A DNA stretch of 64,000 bases from Haematococcus lacustris (taxonomy: Eukaryota; Chlorophyta; Chlorophyceae; Chlamydomonadales; Haematococcaceae), in the NCBI GenBank assembly GCA_030144725.1, contig JASKMD010000009.1, positions 3,301,015 through 3,365,014 of the forward strand, given 5' to 3'. Positions 8,401-19,385 of the stretch are shown here, piece after piece; the first letter of the stretch is position 1, and each line of letters starts with the position of its first letter. The notes beneath the pieces were generated by a model. It saw only the letters and a program-made list of their open reading frames with translations, ran no database searches and was not told the origin of the DNA. Both the position numbers and the translations under genes were made by a program.

Positions 8401-10519
8401 CCTGTTGTTCGAAGTACAGACCGTCTGGGCCTGGGTTCGGCTCAATGTCTCCCGCTGCCAGCAGAAGCCAGCTGATGTGAATGCATCGTGCCATGTATGT
8501 ACTTATAGCCATGAGCCATGTGGGGCTGCTACTAGTGTTTGGGTTGAGGTAGTATGTCATGTAAGCTTGTAGTGTGGTGTTGTACTGTATGGCTCTGATA
8601 GTCCTTCCGCTATTGTGTCCCTTAAGGTATGTGTAGGCAATGTGGTTCAGGCGGGTGATGGCCGTTGCACTAGGAAGGGTCCCATCTATGCCGAGTAGCC
8701 AGTTGTACGTGGTGTTGTGTAGGGAGGCGTTGAGCTTTGCAAGGGTCTTATGCTGTTTCTTGAGGCATTTCCTAGATTTGGTGTGTGAGTATGTAGGTTG
8801 ATGTCGCTTCATACACATGCTGATCCATAAGCACACGCAAGCCAGGTAGGCTACGATCTGCCGGTTCATGTCCAGTTGTTGGATGGGTGTCCAGTTGGGG
8901 TGTCCAAAGGGGGGGTTGGGCATAGGGGTTATGATGGTATACCTTCGGTCCATGTTGTCTATGGCTGTGTTTTTAAACGAGGCGACACTGCATGTCCATG
9001 TCTCTGTGACAGCTGGCTGGTCATGCCAACCTGCAGCGGTCAGGGCTGGCAGGTGGTGGTGGGGCTGAGCGCCATGTTGCATGTCAGCCTGCGTGGCAGC
9101 ATAAGTAGCTTGCGTCTCTGTGGCAGCTGGCTGGTCATGCCAACCTGCAGCGGTCAGGGCTGGCAGGTGGTGGTGGGGCTGAGCGGCATGTTGCATGTCA
9201 GCCTGCGTGGCAGTATGAGTAGCTTGCGTCTCTGTGGCAGCTGGCTGGTCATGCCAACCTGCAGCGGTCAGGGCTGGCAGGTGGTGGTGGGGCTGAGCGG
9301 CATGTTGCATGTCAGCCTGCGTGGCAGCATGAGTAGCTTGCGTCTCTGTGGCAGCTGGCTGGTCATGCCAACCTGCAGCGGTCAGGGCTGGCAGGTGGTG
9401 GTGGGGCTGAGCGGCATGTTGCATGTCAGCCTGCGTGACAGCATGAGTAGCTTGCGTCTCTGTGGCAGCTGGCTGGTCATGCCAACCTGCAGCGGTCAGG
9501 GCTGGCAGGTGGTGGTGGGGCTGAGCGGCATGTTGCATGTCAGCCTGCGTGGCAGTATGAGTAGCTTGCGTCTCTTTGACAGCTGGCTGGTCATTCCAAC
9601 CTGCAGCGGTCAGGGCTGGCAGGTGGTGGTGGGGCTGAGCGGCATGTTGCATGTCAGCCTGCGTGGCGGCATGAGTAGCTTGCGTCTCTGTGACAGCTGG
9701 CTGGTCATGCCAACCTGCAGCGGTCAGGGCTGGCAGGTGGTGGTGGGGCTGAGCGGCATGTTGCATGTCAGCCTGCGTGGCAGCATGAGTAGCTTGCGTC
9801 TCTGTGACAGCTGGCTGGTCATGCCAACCTGCAGCGGTCAGGGCTGGCAGGTGGTGGTGGGGCTGAGGGGCATGTTGCTTGTTAGCCTGCATGGCAGCAT
9901 GTGAATCTTGCATCTCTGTGTCAGGCGGCTGGTCATGCCAACCTGCAGCGGTCAGGGCTGGCAGGTGGTGGTGGGGCTGAGCGGCATGTTGCATGTCAGC
10001 CTGCATGGCAGCTTGTGAATCTTGCGTCTCTGTGTCAGCTGGCTGGTCATGCCAACCTGTGGCGGTCAGGGCTGGCAGGTGGTAGTAAGGCAGGTCGGCT
10101 TGTCTCTTGTCAGCCTCTGTTTGGCTGGCACTGTAGAAGGTGCACTGTGTGGTTTGTTCCATCCTTGAGGTATCACAGCTGGTGGGCTGTGAGATATTAC
10201 CGCAGCAAGGTTGCTGGGTATGCTTGTCTGTGCCGAAGGCTTTTCTGGAGCAGCAGTATCGCTGTGTACTGTCGGACCAGCACAGGAGCTGGGTTTGGAG
10301 GCGCAGAGGCCAGTTTTTTACGCAGCCCTTGGGCTGGATTTCGGAACTTCTGACTGCGCGGTCACCTCTAGGGGTGCCATCCGGGTGGGTTGGCAGACGT
10401 ATCGGAGGGCACCCACTGGCTTCCTCTCCGAACACGTCCCCAACCCACCCGATGCAGGCCAGGGTCAGCACAAGCAACAGAGCAGAGCGCCTACCAAGGC
10501 GTTCGACCTCCATCGCCAT
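5453..10519 (-). CDS. Retrotransposon ORF1: signal peptide, tandem repeats, 2A-like motif, two Josephin-like proteases, APE endonuclease
   Basis: This ORF has 1688 codons. Residues 8-32 look like a secretory signal peptide (LLLVLTLACIGWVG core), followed by a Cys-rich stretch. About ten 38-residue repeats (core HHLPALTAAGWHDQP) lie at roughly 140-500, then two hydrophobic segments. Residues 690-698 read GDIEPNPGP, matching the 2A consensus DxExNPGP; skipping between G697 and P698 would release a 697-residue secretable product and a 991-residue enzyme part. Residues 702-830 (Q706, C711, H812, D827) and 886-1030 (Q890, C895, H1012, D1027) fit the Josephin pattern of Gln five before Cys and Asp/Asn 15 after His. 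Residues 1234-1475 form an APE endonuclease (N1242, E1269, D1386, D1439, S1463-D-H1465). The frame closes shortly before the RT. The protease assignment is by motif only. Confidence 0.85.
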   Translation of the reverse strand: MAMEVERLGRRSALLLVLTLACIGWVGDVFGEEASGCPPIRLPTHPDGTPRGDRAVRSSEIQPKGCVKNWPLRLQTQLLCWSDSTQRYCCSRKAFGTDKHTQQPCCGNISQPTSCDTSRMEQTTQCTFYSASQTEADKRQADLPYYHLPALTATGWHDQPADTETQDSQAAMQADMQHAAQPHHHLPALTAAGWHDQPPDTEMQDSHAAMQANKQHAPQPHHHLPALTAAGWHDQPAVTETQATHAATQADMQHAAQPHHHLPALTAAGWHDQPAVTETQATHAATQADMQHAAQPHHHLPALTAAGWNDQPAVKETQATHTATQADMQHAAQPHHHLPALTAAGWHDQPAATETQATHAVTQADMQHAAQPHHHLPALTAAGWHDQPAATETQATHAATQADMQHAAQPHHHLPALTAAGWHDQPAATETQATHTATQADMQHAAQPHHHLPALTAAGWHDQPAATETQATYAATQADMQHGAQPHHHLPALTAAGWHDQPAVTETWTCSVASFKNTAIDNMDRRYTIITPMPNPPFGHPNWTPIQQLDMNRQIVAYLACVCLWISMCMKRHQPTYSHTKSRKCLKKQHKTLAKLNASLHNTTYNWLLGIDGTLPSATAITRLNHIAYTYLKGHNSGRTIRAIQYNTTLQAYMTYYLNPNTSSSPTWLMAISTYMARCIHISWLLLAAGDIEPNPGPDGLYFEQQVASHCQIHALNMAAGHSWLTNQELANFHTSELHARQGEQRTMWALARDNQGACNDTVINLYLTSHYGLSTHTVAHLRAKRDWSTHNLDALSATHGTNAFLCKAPAHSMAIRKHDGAWYLLDSQANAPTQLRTTGHFAYPVTCEIQAIISTANYTAEMEAARQRARLGPIISNPQETHRPYWEKQYKKCCLAHAINMAMGQPMIIPDDVITHCKTLGTHIQDLAIQARQENRHIPLPGSLPHIYDESGNFTISTMNHYLYHYHKDLHLCPAATELTPGNITPELLTTLTDRIDSYTNTAAILITHNHATTIRHIDNAWQWLDSERGRPWRLDTPEDWLQLHGMLVLIKKGDAANTNLIQPLCWLADPTRRATTEQLEQHLRAAHVDLTNDLRTQPAHSPRSDRPPPKVGTAQPASNKRDATATEDTYPANKHAQSRQRQAAPTVTLSAPQSRTRSDKRPTSTGHPNGTFRRRTKPKAQPRDSHKQTLIYQYTAPTPPPAAHPTDNPSVSTEAQHSTLPTRQPQPTHNRQHITLTTLNVRSLHRSRKDVLNLVHQHSPDILVLTETMTQPKSNNPGSGWLKRVMPDYTTHRHRGHSEVLIGIKHNLAIQMQTKMLPPCTDAEVNARCVILTLNQHQCEQLTIIATYWPSGNNGDALSLRGKMQEHIRTATGHLPGSLILAGDINATMKTEDRSEHTEYTQDNMMRGFATEMHLKEADPDDRAWTYQQPHCKSRIDAILTRDARHGPEHRTHIDTNAYLSDHRPLTATLHTARLGIALAAPHKPPKHIHTILTTPITNKDREAYRQAVQQPSSGVPQLHAELTAFLAPIYTEATHHLATLGKTNPQQPHRLTTVAGLSAREAVDTAATMLTHLLQTCRTAAIKTCNTKTLTRGGQHYQRRTMCRIRLALGRKLKTTRDLSRKANSLFKETNVHPTIDDLIPETDATNGEIRDAVQARQGDDTTDNHVQAALARLTNYVPRPNPPS
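8426..8452 (-). other. 2A-like ribosome-skipping motif (GDIEPNPGP)
   Basis: The codons at 8452 down to 8426 encode GDIEPNPGP, preceded by a hydrophobic and helical stretch (ISWLLLAA), as is usual before active 2A sequences. The core DxExNPGP is complete. 2A-like sequences are known from trypanosome L1Tc/Ingi and from some animal APE-type retrotransposons, where the ribosome releases the upstream chain after Gly and resumes at Pro. Activity here is inferred. Confidence 0.85.
9010..10125 (-). repeat. 114-bp in-frame minisatellite, about 9.7 copies
   Basis: The unit is 114 bp and encodes 38 residues (AQPHHHLPALTAAGWHDQP, then a TETQATHAATQADMQHA-like half). Internal copies are almost identical and the edge copies are diverged, which suggests recent homogenisation. 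It lies inside retrotransposon ORF1 between the signal-peptide region and the 2A-like motif. The plus-strand ORF at 8876-9904 is its antisense shadow. Confidence 0.95.
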
Positions 10520-10620
10520 CGTTGACCTCCGACTCGGTTATGTCTCGGCTTCAAATAAGCAGCTGCTTCCAGCTGTATTGTCAGCGAGGCGTGTCTTAGC
10601 GTGAGCGGTCCAGAAAACTT

Positions 10621-10767
10621 CTTCGATTTTCTCAAACCGAAAAAGTCGAATGGTGATGACATGGCTCCCCCCCCCATGTCTTTGTTTGTTTACACCGCTA
10701 GCCTTTTATGCTTGCTGGGGCTGCTGGGGCTTACACGAAGTACCAGGCCTGCTACTGCTGCTGCTGC

Positions 10768-10799
<32 letters not shown>

Positions 10800-11309
10800 A
10801 GGATTCCTTATCCACCGCAGCCTGGCTCCTGCATGAAGAAAGCATCACACTGGGCTGCCACTAGAGTCTGTCATCAAGTGCTGCAGCTGGTAGCCTGCCA
10901 CCTGATGCTGCCTGCCCCTCCCTGACACACGGCACACACCTGATGCTAGTGGCACCTACCTCCTGCCCAGCGCCTCTCTTTTAAACGCGCCTCCCACCTG
11001 ATGCTGCCTGGGGTGCACTGGCTGCACTGAGAGGTCATCAGAGCAATTGCAAGGCTAAAGAAGGCCTGCAACACGCAATGAACTGGTTCACTTCCAAGTG
11101 GGCCAGCGGCAGCACGACGTACTTGAGATACGTATTTGAGATACGGTATTTCTCTCAACTGCATGCGGCCATGCCAGCTCCGCCATGCAACCATCCGCCA
11201 TGCAAGCACGGGTTACTGTACCTCCTGCTGTAAAGTACCCTCATGATAGAAGCATGTATATGTAGACATAGAACCCTATTCCGCGTGCAGCCTGTGATGT
11301 AAACCGAAG
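10621..11309. other. Intergenic region between retrotransposon and Codanin-like gene
   Basis: It contains an imperfect (GCT)n microsatellite at about 10752-10800 and otherwise unremarkable sequence. The last few hundred bases should hold the promoter and 5' UTR of the plus-strand gene starting at 11310, but I recognise no defined promoter element. Confidence 0.5.
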
Positions 11310-14300
11310 ATGTACCCTGCACCTAGCTCTTACGCAGACAGCCTGCTGGACAACGATGCTAGCGTTTACGAGACGCTGGTCGCGCTGCTGTCTGGGCAGA
11401 TCACGGCGGAGAACTTGAATCTCGAGGTGCAGCAGTGTTGCGCCTGCCGCGCAATCGGAAGCAGTGCTAGCACTGCGCAAGACACTGCACTCCGCGCTAG
11501 TCAATGCGTGCTCGAGCTGTTCCGGGAGCGAACTGACCATTTGCAAGCCGAGTTCCATGACACCGGCTCGGGTGCCTCCAGCCTGCGCGAGACGCCGCGC
11601 ACCAGCCACCGCAACACGGCCGTCACCACCTCCCCAGCTGCTTGCGGCCCGTGCACAGCTGTGGAGGCTAGCCGCTCGCCCACCAGAAAGGTGAGCTAGG
11701 TGGGCTGGAGCGCGTCGCTGTTTGCTGAGCCCGCTCTTGGAGCCAATGCCAGGGAGGGGAGATGCTGCTGATGGCAGTAGCGGGTGTGGTGGAACAGTCA
11801 AGGGGAGGCGGCAGGGCACCTTGCCTCCCCAGCCTAGCTTGGCCCCCTGCACACCCTGACCCAGCACCCTTCATGCGCCCTACCCTTCACCTCCAGACTT
11901 GCTCCTCTATCCTCACTGTGACGGCTGGGCCCTCGGTAAGTTCCAGGGCTTTTTGGACGAGTTTGGATGCACCCCCGCAGCCAGCCAGCCAACCCCTGCC
12001 CTGATGCCCCTCATACCCGCCTGCCCTGCCCTGATGCCCTTCACGACCTGGGTTCATGACCTGGGTAGGGTGCAGACTGGAAGCGTTTAAAGCTGAGGTG
12101 TGAGAAGGCATGTGTGATGCCAGCTGCAGGCCCAACCCAGCAGTGCAAAGGACCCAGCCAGCGGCCCCCAACCCACTGCCAGCCCAGCCGCCCACACCCT
12201 CACCCTAGCCGCCCCCCCGCTGCTAGCAGCACAGTCTCCACTCCTGCAGCTGTCTGACCCCCTGGCCACCCCTGCAGGCACGGGCCCCCCCCCCTTATCC
12301 CCTCCCCAGGGCCCCAGCCAACCCCCAACCACCTCACGCTCCGGGGTAGCTGCGGTGGCGGCCCAGCCCAAGAGTTTGGCTGCAGGAGCCAGGCAAGGGG
12401 TCCGGGGGGGGGGCTCAGAGGGTGGGGGTGAGGGTAGGGGTGAGGGGGGTTCCCTGGGCGCCTGGTCTCAGGGGGGGGGGGCCCCAGCAGCAGGCAGGGG
12501 GGCCGCCTGCTGCTTGGCCCCCCCTCCCCGGTTCGGCCCCCAGCTCAGGGCCATGCAGCCAACCAGCCCCCCCTGGCCCTGCGTGTGGCCCCCCAGCCGC
12601 CAGCCCATGGGGCGTGGCAGGGCCGGTGCAGCCAGGGTCAGTCCAGTGTGACGCTGCCTGCTCCGCCGCCCTCCCTGCCGTGTCCACCGTCAGCAAGCGC
12701 AAACAGGCTGCCGGGGGGCCTGAGGCGACAGGGGGAGTGACAGATTGTGTGACCCCCACCGCCACTAGTGCATGGGGGGGTCAGCTGATAGGCCCCCCCG
12801 GCCTGGGCCCCACCCCCAGCGCCACCCCCCTCAGCTCTGGGCTGCCCACACAGCCTCAGGCTGAGCAGGGGCGGTCAGGGCCTGGGTCAGGTGCATGGTC
12901 AGCAGGCAAGCCTGCCATGGGCCGCAAGAGAGTGACCCCAACGCAGGTCACACTTGGCAGCACGCAGAGCAGCACCCCTGGCCCCCTGGGGGGGCGGCAG
13001 GGGGGAGGCACACCCCAGGCCATGGCATGGGGCGGGGGGGGCATGCCCAAGTCAGCCGGGGTGACCCCCAGCCTGACCCCAGACCAGCTGACTGCCGGTA
13101 GCCCCAGCCCCAGCCCCTCAGCCTGGCAGTCCCCCTTGACAGCTGTGGTGGGGTCAGGGGCGGCAGTGAAGCCGAGGTCTGCTGGGGGGGCCAAGCCAGC
13201 CGCTGCTGCCAATGCCTGGGGCAACCCTCAGGGCAGGCCCCAGGCGTCTGGCCCCAGCCCGGGTCACACTGCAAATCACACCCCTGGTCACACTCCTGGC
13301 CCTGGGCCTGGGGCCTGCCTCAGGGGGGCGGCAGGGCCGGGGGGGGAGTGGGCCAGGGCAGCCAGGCCCATATCAGCAGGGGGGGGGGGCAGCAGCAGGG
13401 CTACCCCAGGACCAGGGGTGGGTGGGCAGGGGCAGGGGCTTAAGCAGGGACAGGTGAGGCAGGAGAGCAGTGTGGGTCACAGTCCTGGGCCAGCATCCTC
13501 GTGGGCCTCAGCTCATTCGAACATCACACTTCCAGATTCCCAACCTCACTTTTCATCCACCACCCTTGTAACACCTGTCAGTCAGGCTTCTGGCATGTCT
13601 GGGAAGCATTCAGGTGTACAGCTGCAGGATCACACCTCATCACCCGCAAGTGTGACTTCCAAATACACGCAATCAATGCAGCCAGAGCCATCCTTGGCAG
13701 AGCAGGAGGAGGAGGGAGGGGGGCGTGGGGGGCAGGCGTGGGTTAAGCATCAGGGCAGGGGAAGCCAGCCCTGCCCTGGGGGTCAGCAGAAGCAGCGGCA
13801 GCAGCGATCACAGCTCAGTAGGCCCCCCACTCCACCTGACGCGCCCTTTCCCCCCTTTCCCCCTCCTCCTCCCCCCTACTCCCCTTCCCCCTTCCCCTTC
13901 CCCTCTCCCTCCCCCCTCCCCCCTCCATCCCCCCCTCCCTCCTCCCCAGCCCCTGGCCCAGGTTCACTGCAGGCCGACGGCAGCAGCACTCGCACCCACC
14001 TACCCCTGGCCTGCTCCCCTTTCACATCCCGCCTTGCCTCCCCTCCCCAACTGCCAGCCACCTCCAACCACCTCCAACTACCCCTCCCCACCAGCCCGAC
14101 CATCCACCCAAGACCTGGGCCCCCCACACCCACCCACAGCTCCGTGCCCACCCCCCTCCGCTCCCCCCCACCCTCTGCCTTCTCCCTCAAGCCCCGACCC
14201 CCCCCCCTGACCCGCACCAACAGCACCCCAGAGCCCCTGCCCCCCCCGCCCCCTCCTGCCGTCCCCCCTGCCGTGTCCCACTGCCTGCTCCACTTAGCTG

Positions 14301-16222
14301 GCTTTCACGGCGGCCTGCTGCTGTCCGGCTGCCTGCCTGGCCGCTCCCTGCATGGCCAGCTGCTGGCAGTGGTCAGGGTGATGGCGCAGGCAGAGGGGTG
14401 TGGGCTGGGGGGGGGGGCGGGGGGCCAGGGGAGTGCACAGCAGCTGGCAGCACAGGCACTGCTGGCACCGCGACGACGTACCGGGGGCAGCCCTGAGGCA
14501 GCAGGAACACAGGCAGGGCAGGGGCAGCAGGGGCAGCAGGGGCAGCAGGGGCAGCAGGGGGGGGCTCAGACTAAACTGCCTTTGCAGCTGGAGCAGCAGC
14601 CTGAGTGTGGGGGGGGCGGGGGGGATGAGGGGGCCTCCCTGCCCCCCCCTGGCCCCCCCCTGCTGGCTGTGCTGCGCGTGCTGCGGCAGCCTTGGGACGC
14701 AGCGATGAGCCGGCAGTACTGCTCCACAGTGTTGGAGCTATGCTGCGGCCTGGTGGGTCACTCACACTCACACTCACACTCGCACTCGCACTCGCACTCG
14801 CACTCGCACTCGCACTCGCACTCGCACTCGCACTCGCACTCGCACTCGCACTCGCACTCGCACTCGCACTGACCTCACCACTAGTCAGAACCCCTCTCTA
14901 ACCTTCAGTAATGTAATTAACCCTACCCTGATCTAGAACCCCGACCCTCACTCTGACCCTAACTCTGACCTGGACCCCAGCTGTCCAGGCTAGGGCTGCA
15001 GAGCTGGAGCTGGGGCTGAGACTGCGGCTCCATCAGCAGCAGTCCCAGAGCACCAGGGGGTGGGGAGGCAGCAGTCAGCAGCAGTCGGCAACATGGAGGG
15101 GATAGGTGGACTGGAGGGTGGGGGCTGACCCAGTGGCACAGCGGGGCAGGCCATACCCTCCGCAGAGTGACCACTGCTGACCAAAGTGTGAGAACATCAG
15201 CTGCTTGCATGACACACCCACTTCCAGCTCACCCCCTCCCTCCTCCCTCCTTCCCCTTGCCTGCTGCTGCCTCAAGGTATGCAGCCTGGGCCGTCGCCTG
15301 GCAGAGCTGCTGCTGGAGCTTCCCACACTCCCAACCAACTGCCCCAACCTAACTGCCAGCCTAACCGCCAGCCTGGCCGCTCACCATGCGTCCGCCTCCA
15401 TGCAGCGGGTCTACGACCAAGCCCATGCGCTGCTGGGGCCGTGGGGGGGTGGGCCAGCTGGGGTGGCTGCTGGAGGAGTTGGGGTGGGGCTGGGGGTGGG
15501 GCTGGGGGCGGGGCTGGGGGGGCGTAGCCAGGAGCAGCAGCGGGTTGTTGCCAACAGGGAGCGGGTGCGTGACGGGTTCCTGGGGCTGATGAGGGAGGCC
15601 AGTGCTTTGGTGAGGGGGCTGCAGGCCCCTGGGGCGCTGGATGCGCTGATGCTGGTGAGGGGGAAGGGAGGGAGGGAGGGAGGAGAGGGAGGAGGGAGGA
15701 GGGAGGAGGGAGGAGGGAGGAGGGAGGAGGGAGGAGGGGTTTACCCCCCCCGCTAAGTGTGACCCACCCCTGCCCTGGGTGTGACCTGTTGCAGGATTTG
15801 AAACGGTTTGGTCTGGGACAGACCCTGGGTGGGCCCCCTGGAGGGGTTGGGTCACGTAGGTCCTTCCCTGACCAGGGGGGTGCCTTTGGCCTGGGGGAGG
15901 GTAACCTGGCCCCAGGGGCCGGGGGTCCGCTGGCAGAGGCGCTGCTCCTGCTGCACAGCCGCTGCAGGCAGCTTCTGGCCAGCTGCCACCCCGACAACAT
16001 GGGCTTCTTGGCCCAGCTGTTCACGCGATGTCTGCTGCAGGCAAGGGGGAGGAAGGGGGGGGAGGCACTGAGGGGTTCCCAGGGGGAGATGGGGCGAGGC
16101 CAGGCAGGCAGGTGGCTGGAGCTGCGCAGCAAAGGCGGCTGGGCTTGAGCTTGGCAGCAGCAGTCACAGGGACTGTCACGTGGCAAGTTATGACGTGCCC
16201 CCCCTCCACCCGCATTGCACCG

Positions 16223-16258
<36 letters not shown>

Positions 16259-19200
16259 CCTCACTGCCCATGCAGGCGGCCAGCACGGGGGAGGCTGTGC
16301 TGGACCAAGCGGTGGCCAGCCTGGCCCAGCAGGACCTGGCCCGCTTCCACCGCCTCAGCCAACGCCTGCAGCCCAGCAGCAGCAGCAGCAGCAGCAGTGG
16401 CCCCTCCTCCTCCTCAGCCGCAGCTGGGGGGTCACAGGGGCAAGCCGGGGGAGAGGAGGGGCGGCGGCCGGGGGGCCCCCTTGGTCGCCCCCCCCGACAG
16501 CAGGCTACCGGCGGGCGGCTGGGGGGGGAGGGTGGGGGCCGAGGAGGAGGGGCTGGCCAAAGTGTGACCACGGGGACTGGCGGGAGTGACCGCCATGCAA
16601 GCGATGGTGGGGCGGGGCGCAGGGGGGGTGAGGGTGGCGGGGGGTGGTCAAAAGACGCAGCCTTTGCCATGGCCACCAGCCTGGCCCACAGCCTGCCGCT
16701 GCTGCTCCACAGCTTCCCCCCCGTGCAGCAGGGGTACCTCCTGTTTGTGATCTGCTGTGACAGCAGCACGCTGAACAGCTGGCTAGGCAGCACCATGGTG
16801 GCTGGGCTGCAGGCGGCTCTGGCCACTGTGTGGTCCTGGGGGCAGGAGCTGGCCCACCCTGGCCCTGGCTCGACTTTCTCCACTGATGTGACGTTTCAGC
16901 AAAAATCAGGTTCCCTGCCGGGGTTCGAACCCTTGACCTGTGGGGAGGCTGGGGCTGGTGATCGGGGGCATTCGCTAGGGGCCTGGGGGAGAGGGGAGGG
17001 GGAGGGTGGGGGGGAAGCAGCAGCAGGGGCGTGGGAGCAGGGGCGAAGCTTGGCAGCGACAGCAGCAGGGGGGAGGGTATCCTCCCGACAGGTGGGGGAC
17101 CAGGTGATGGTCCTGGAGACGCTGAGCCGCTGCCTGAGCTACCTGGGCCACTGGCCACAGGGTGGCAGCAGCAGCAGCAGCAGCAGTGCAGGGACAGCTG
17201 GGGCTGGGGGTGGGGGTGGGGGCCTGGCTGGGGGGCCAGGCATGCCACCCCTCTCTCCCCTGAGCCCTCACCGTCACCACCCCTCACTGCCACCCCTCCC
17301 CTTCCGCCTTCTCCTTTGCACCCTCACCCCCCACGGCCTCGGTAGCAGCAGCCGCCCCGCCCCCTGCCTCTGGCCCTGCCCACCACCCTCCCCTTGCCAA
17401 CCACCTCGCTAACCACCAGCCCAACCGCCCCCTTCCCCCTGGGGCCGAGCAGCAGGACTGCCTGCTGCCAGCCTCTACTGCCTCCCAGCGCGCACTGCCC
17501 TGCTGCTCATGGCCTGGCCAGGTCATCGACCTGCTGCAGCTCCTGACCGCCGCCACCTCCCGCAACCTGCTGCTGCCCCTGCTGCCCTGCATGGCCCAGC
17601 TGCTCTGCTTCACCCCACCCCCTCCAACAGCAGGGGGGGGGCATGCAGCGGTGGGGGGCTCATGGGGTGGGGCTGGGGGGGGGGAGGGGGTGGGGGTGGG
17701 GCCCCCCCACCTTTGGGTGGAGAGGCAGGGTGGCTGCAGCCGTTGCTCCTAAGGCTGCGGCAGCTACAGGCCACCCCCACCCTACAGCCCTGCTGCCCTA
17801 GCTTCGGCCCAGCTGCCCTGTGTGTGAGGTCACTCCTGGATGAGCTGCTGCTCAGGCTAAGTCCTGACGAGGCAGCTTGGGGCGGGGAGGGACCGAGGGG
17901 AAGCTGGCGAGAAGGTGAGGGGTGGGTGATCCAGGAGGGGGTGAGCCGCACTGGGTGGAGCGCTTCAGGGGGGGAGGGGCAGGGGCCGGCAAGCCTGGGG
18001 CTAGCAGGGCATGAGCGCAGCAGCAGGGCCTCAGCAGCCTGGCCGCATCCCCCCCCCGGATCTTGCCCCCTGGGACCCCCTGGTGGGCAGCCGGCTGCTG
18101 GACAGCTGCTGCCCTGACCTGGACCCCGCCTGCCTGCAGCTGCACCAGCTCATCATGCGCCAGCAGCGGGCCCAGCAGCGTCAGCGCACCCGCCGGGCGT
18201 TAGCAGCATCGATCACCACCCCTGGCCTGGGGAGTGGGGAGGCGCCTGACTGGGGGCCTCCCCCACCCACGGCTGCTGCTGCAGCAGCAGGGGAGGGGGT
18301 GGGGAGGGAGCAGGGCAGCAGGGTGGCAGCTGGGGCTGCACAAGGGGGGCAGGGGGTAGCCGCCCCCCCACCTGAGGCACTGCCTGGGCAGCCAGGTGGG
18401 GGGGAGGAGGCGTGTGTCAGGAGGAGGGCCGGAGGGGGGGAGGTGGCGGCAGCACTGCCACCCCAACCTGACCTCATGCCTGCTTTGACGGCTGAGCTGG
18501 CTGCTCTGGCGGCAGCTGATGGGGAGGCTGCCCCTGGCTTGAGGCCCCATGCTGGGTTAGGCATGGCCGCAGCAGGAGGGGGGCCGCTAGGGGTGTGGGG
18601 GGGAGGGGGGGGGGACAGCGCGTGGGGCCCTGACCCCGGCTCCTTCCCCCCTGGCAGCTGCACCTGCTGCCTTCTCCAGCCCAGCCTGCCCAGCCCTAGC
18701 AATGGCCATCAGGGACAAGGGGGAGCAGCTGGAGTCGGGGAGGGAGGGGGCTGCACAGGACAGCTGCAGCAATGGGGGGGGTGGGGTAGGTACAGGGGCG
18801 CGAGCAGGTGGGTGGCCTGCCTCCACTGCTGCTGGTCAGCAGGGCTGGGGGGGAGGGGTAGGCCCTGGGTACCCCCCCTCACTTGCTGTCCAGCACAGCA
18901 GTGGGGCGTCAGGGGGGGCCGGGGGGGGTGGGGGTGGGGGTGTGGAGGGGGGGGGGGCCTGGTGGGGCTCCCCTGCTGCTGCCAGGCTGCAGCACGGGGG
19001 GAGCCATGGGGCCGCAGCTGTCGTCCGGTCTGGTTCCATGCAGCCTGGCCGCCTCGGCTGTTGCGCTGCAACCGGCACTAAGCCTGGCAGCTGCTTCTAC
19101 TGTGCTGGTGGCACCCTCAAGTGAGAGGGTGTGGGGGGCCAGGGTGGGGGGGGTAGGGGATGGGAGGGGTAGGGGGCAGGAGTGGAAGGGGGAGTAGTGT

Positions 19201-19309
19201 GTCTGTGACCCAGTATGTGGATTGTTTGAGACCCTACTGCCTGCTGCTGCTTATAGTGGGCATGGGCCTTAGTCTGGCCAGGTGGGTGGCTGCTGCCGCT
19301 GCAAATGCC

Positions 19310-19385
<76 letters not shown>

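Larger units (their letters stand above)
3370..10620 (-). mobile_element. APE-type non-LTR retrotransposon with 2A-like motif and Josephin-like domains
   Basis: Read on the minus strand, the element encodes a first ORF (10519-5453) and an overlapping second ORF (open from about 5530, first Met 5408, to 3402). Domain order is signal peptide, 38-residue repeats, hydrophobic segments, 2A-like motif, two Josephin-like cysteine protease domains, APE endonuclease, then reverse transcriptase. APE plus RT makes it a LINE-type element. A near-palindrome (AAATTTCCCC, TATATA, GGGGGAACTTT) at 3392-3420 spans the stop of the RT ORF and may mark the 3' end. I found no convincing target-site duplication, so both outer limits are estimates. 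No RNase H or restriction-like nuclease follows the RT, unlike the fragment at 35581-38774. Confidence 0.85.

Noticed and set aside
9010..10125. CRISPR-like array of regular repeats
   Set aside because: Repeats are contiguous 114-bp coding units without unique spacers, in a eukaryotic retrotransposon.
8876..10353. Plus-strand ORFs opposite the retrotransposon repeats
   Set aside because: Antisense shadow of the 114-bp in-frame repeat of the minus-strand ORF.
3366..10616. 7-bp target duplication 'aaaactt' for the large retrotransposon
   Set aside because: Too short and not placed at recognisable element ends.
14757..14872. Poly-HS protein tail
   Set aside because: Follows a good splice donor and is a plain hexamer satellite.
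16905..16945. tRNA gene on the minus strand (ggttcgaacccc with T-run)
   Set aside because: B-box-like T arm is present, but no matching acceptor 5' half or anticodon arm can be folded.
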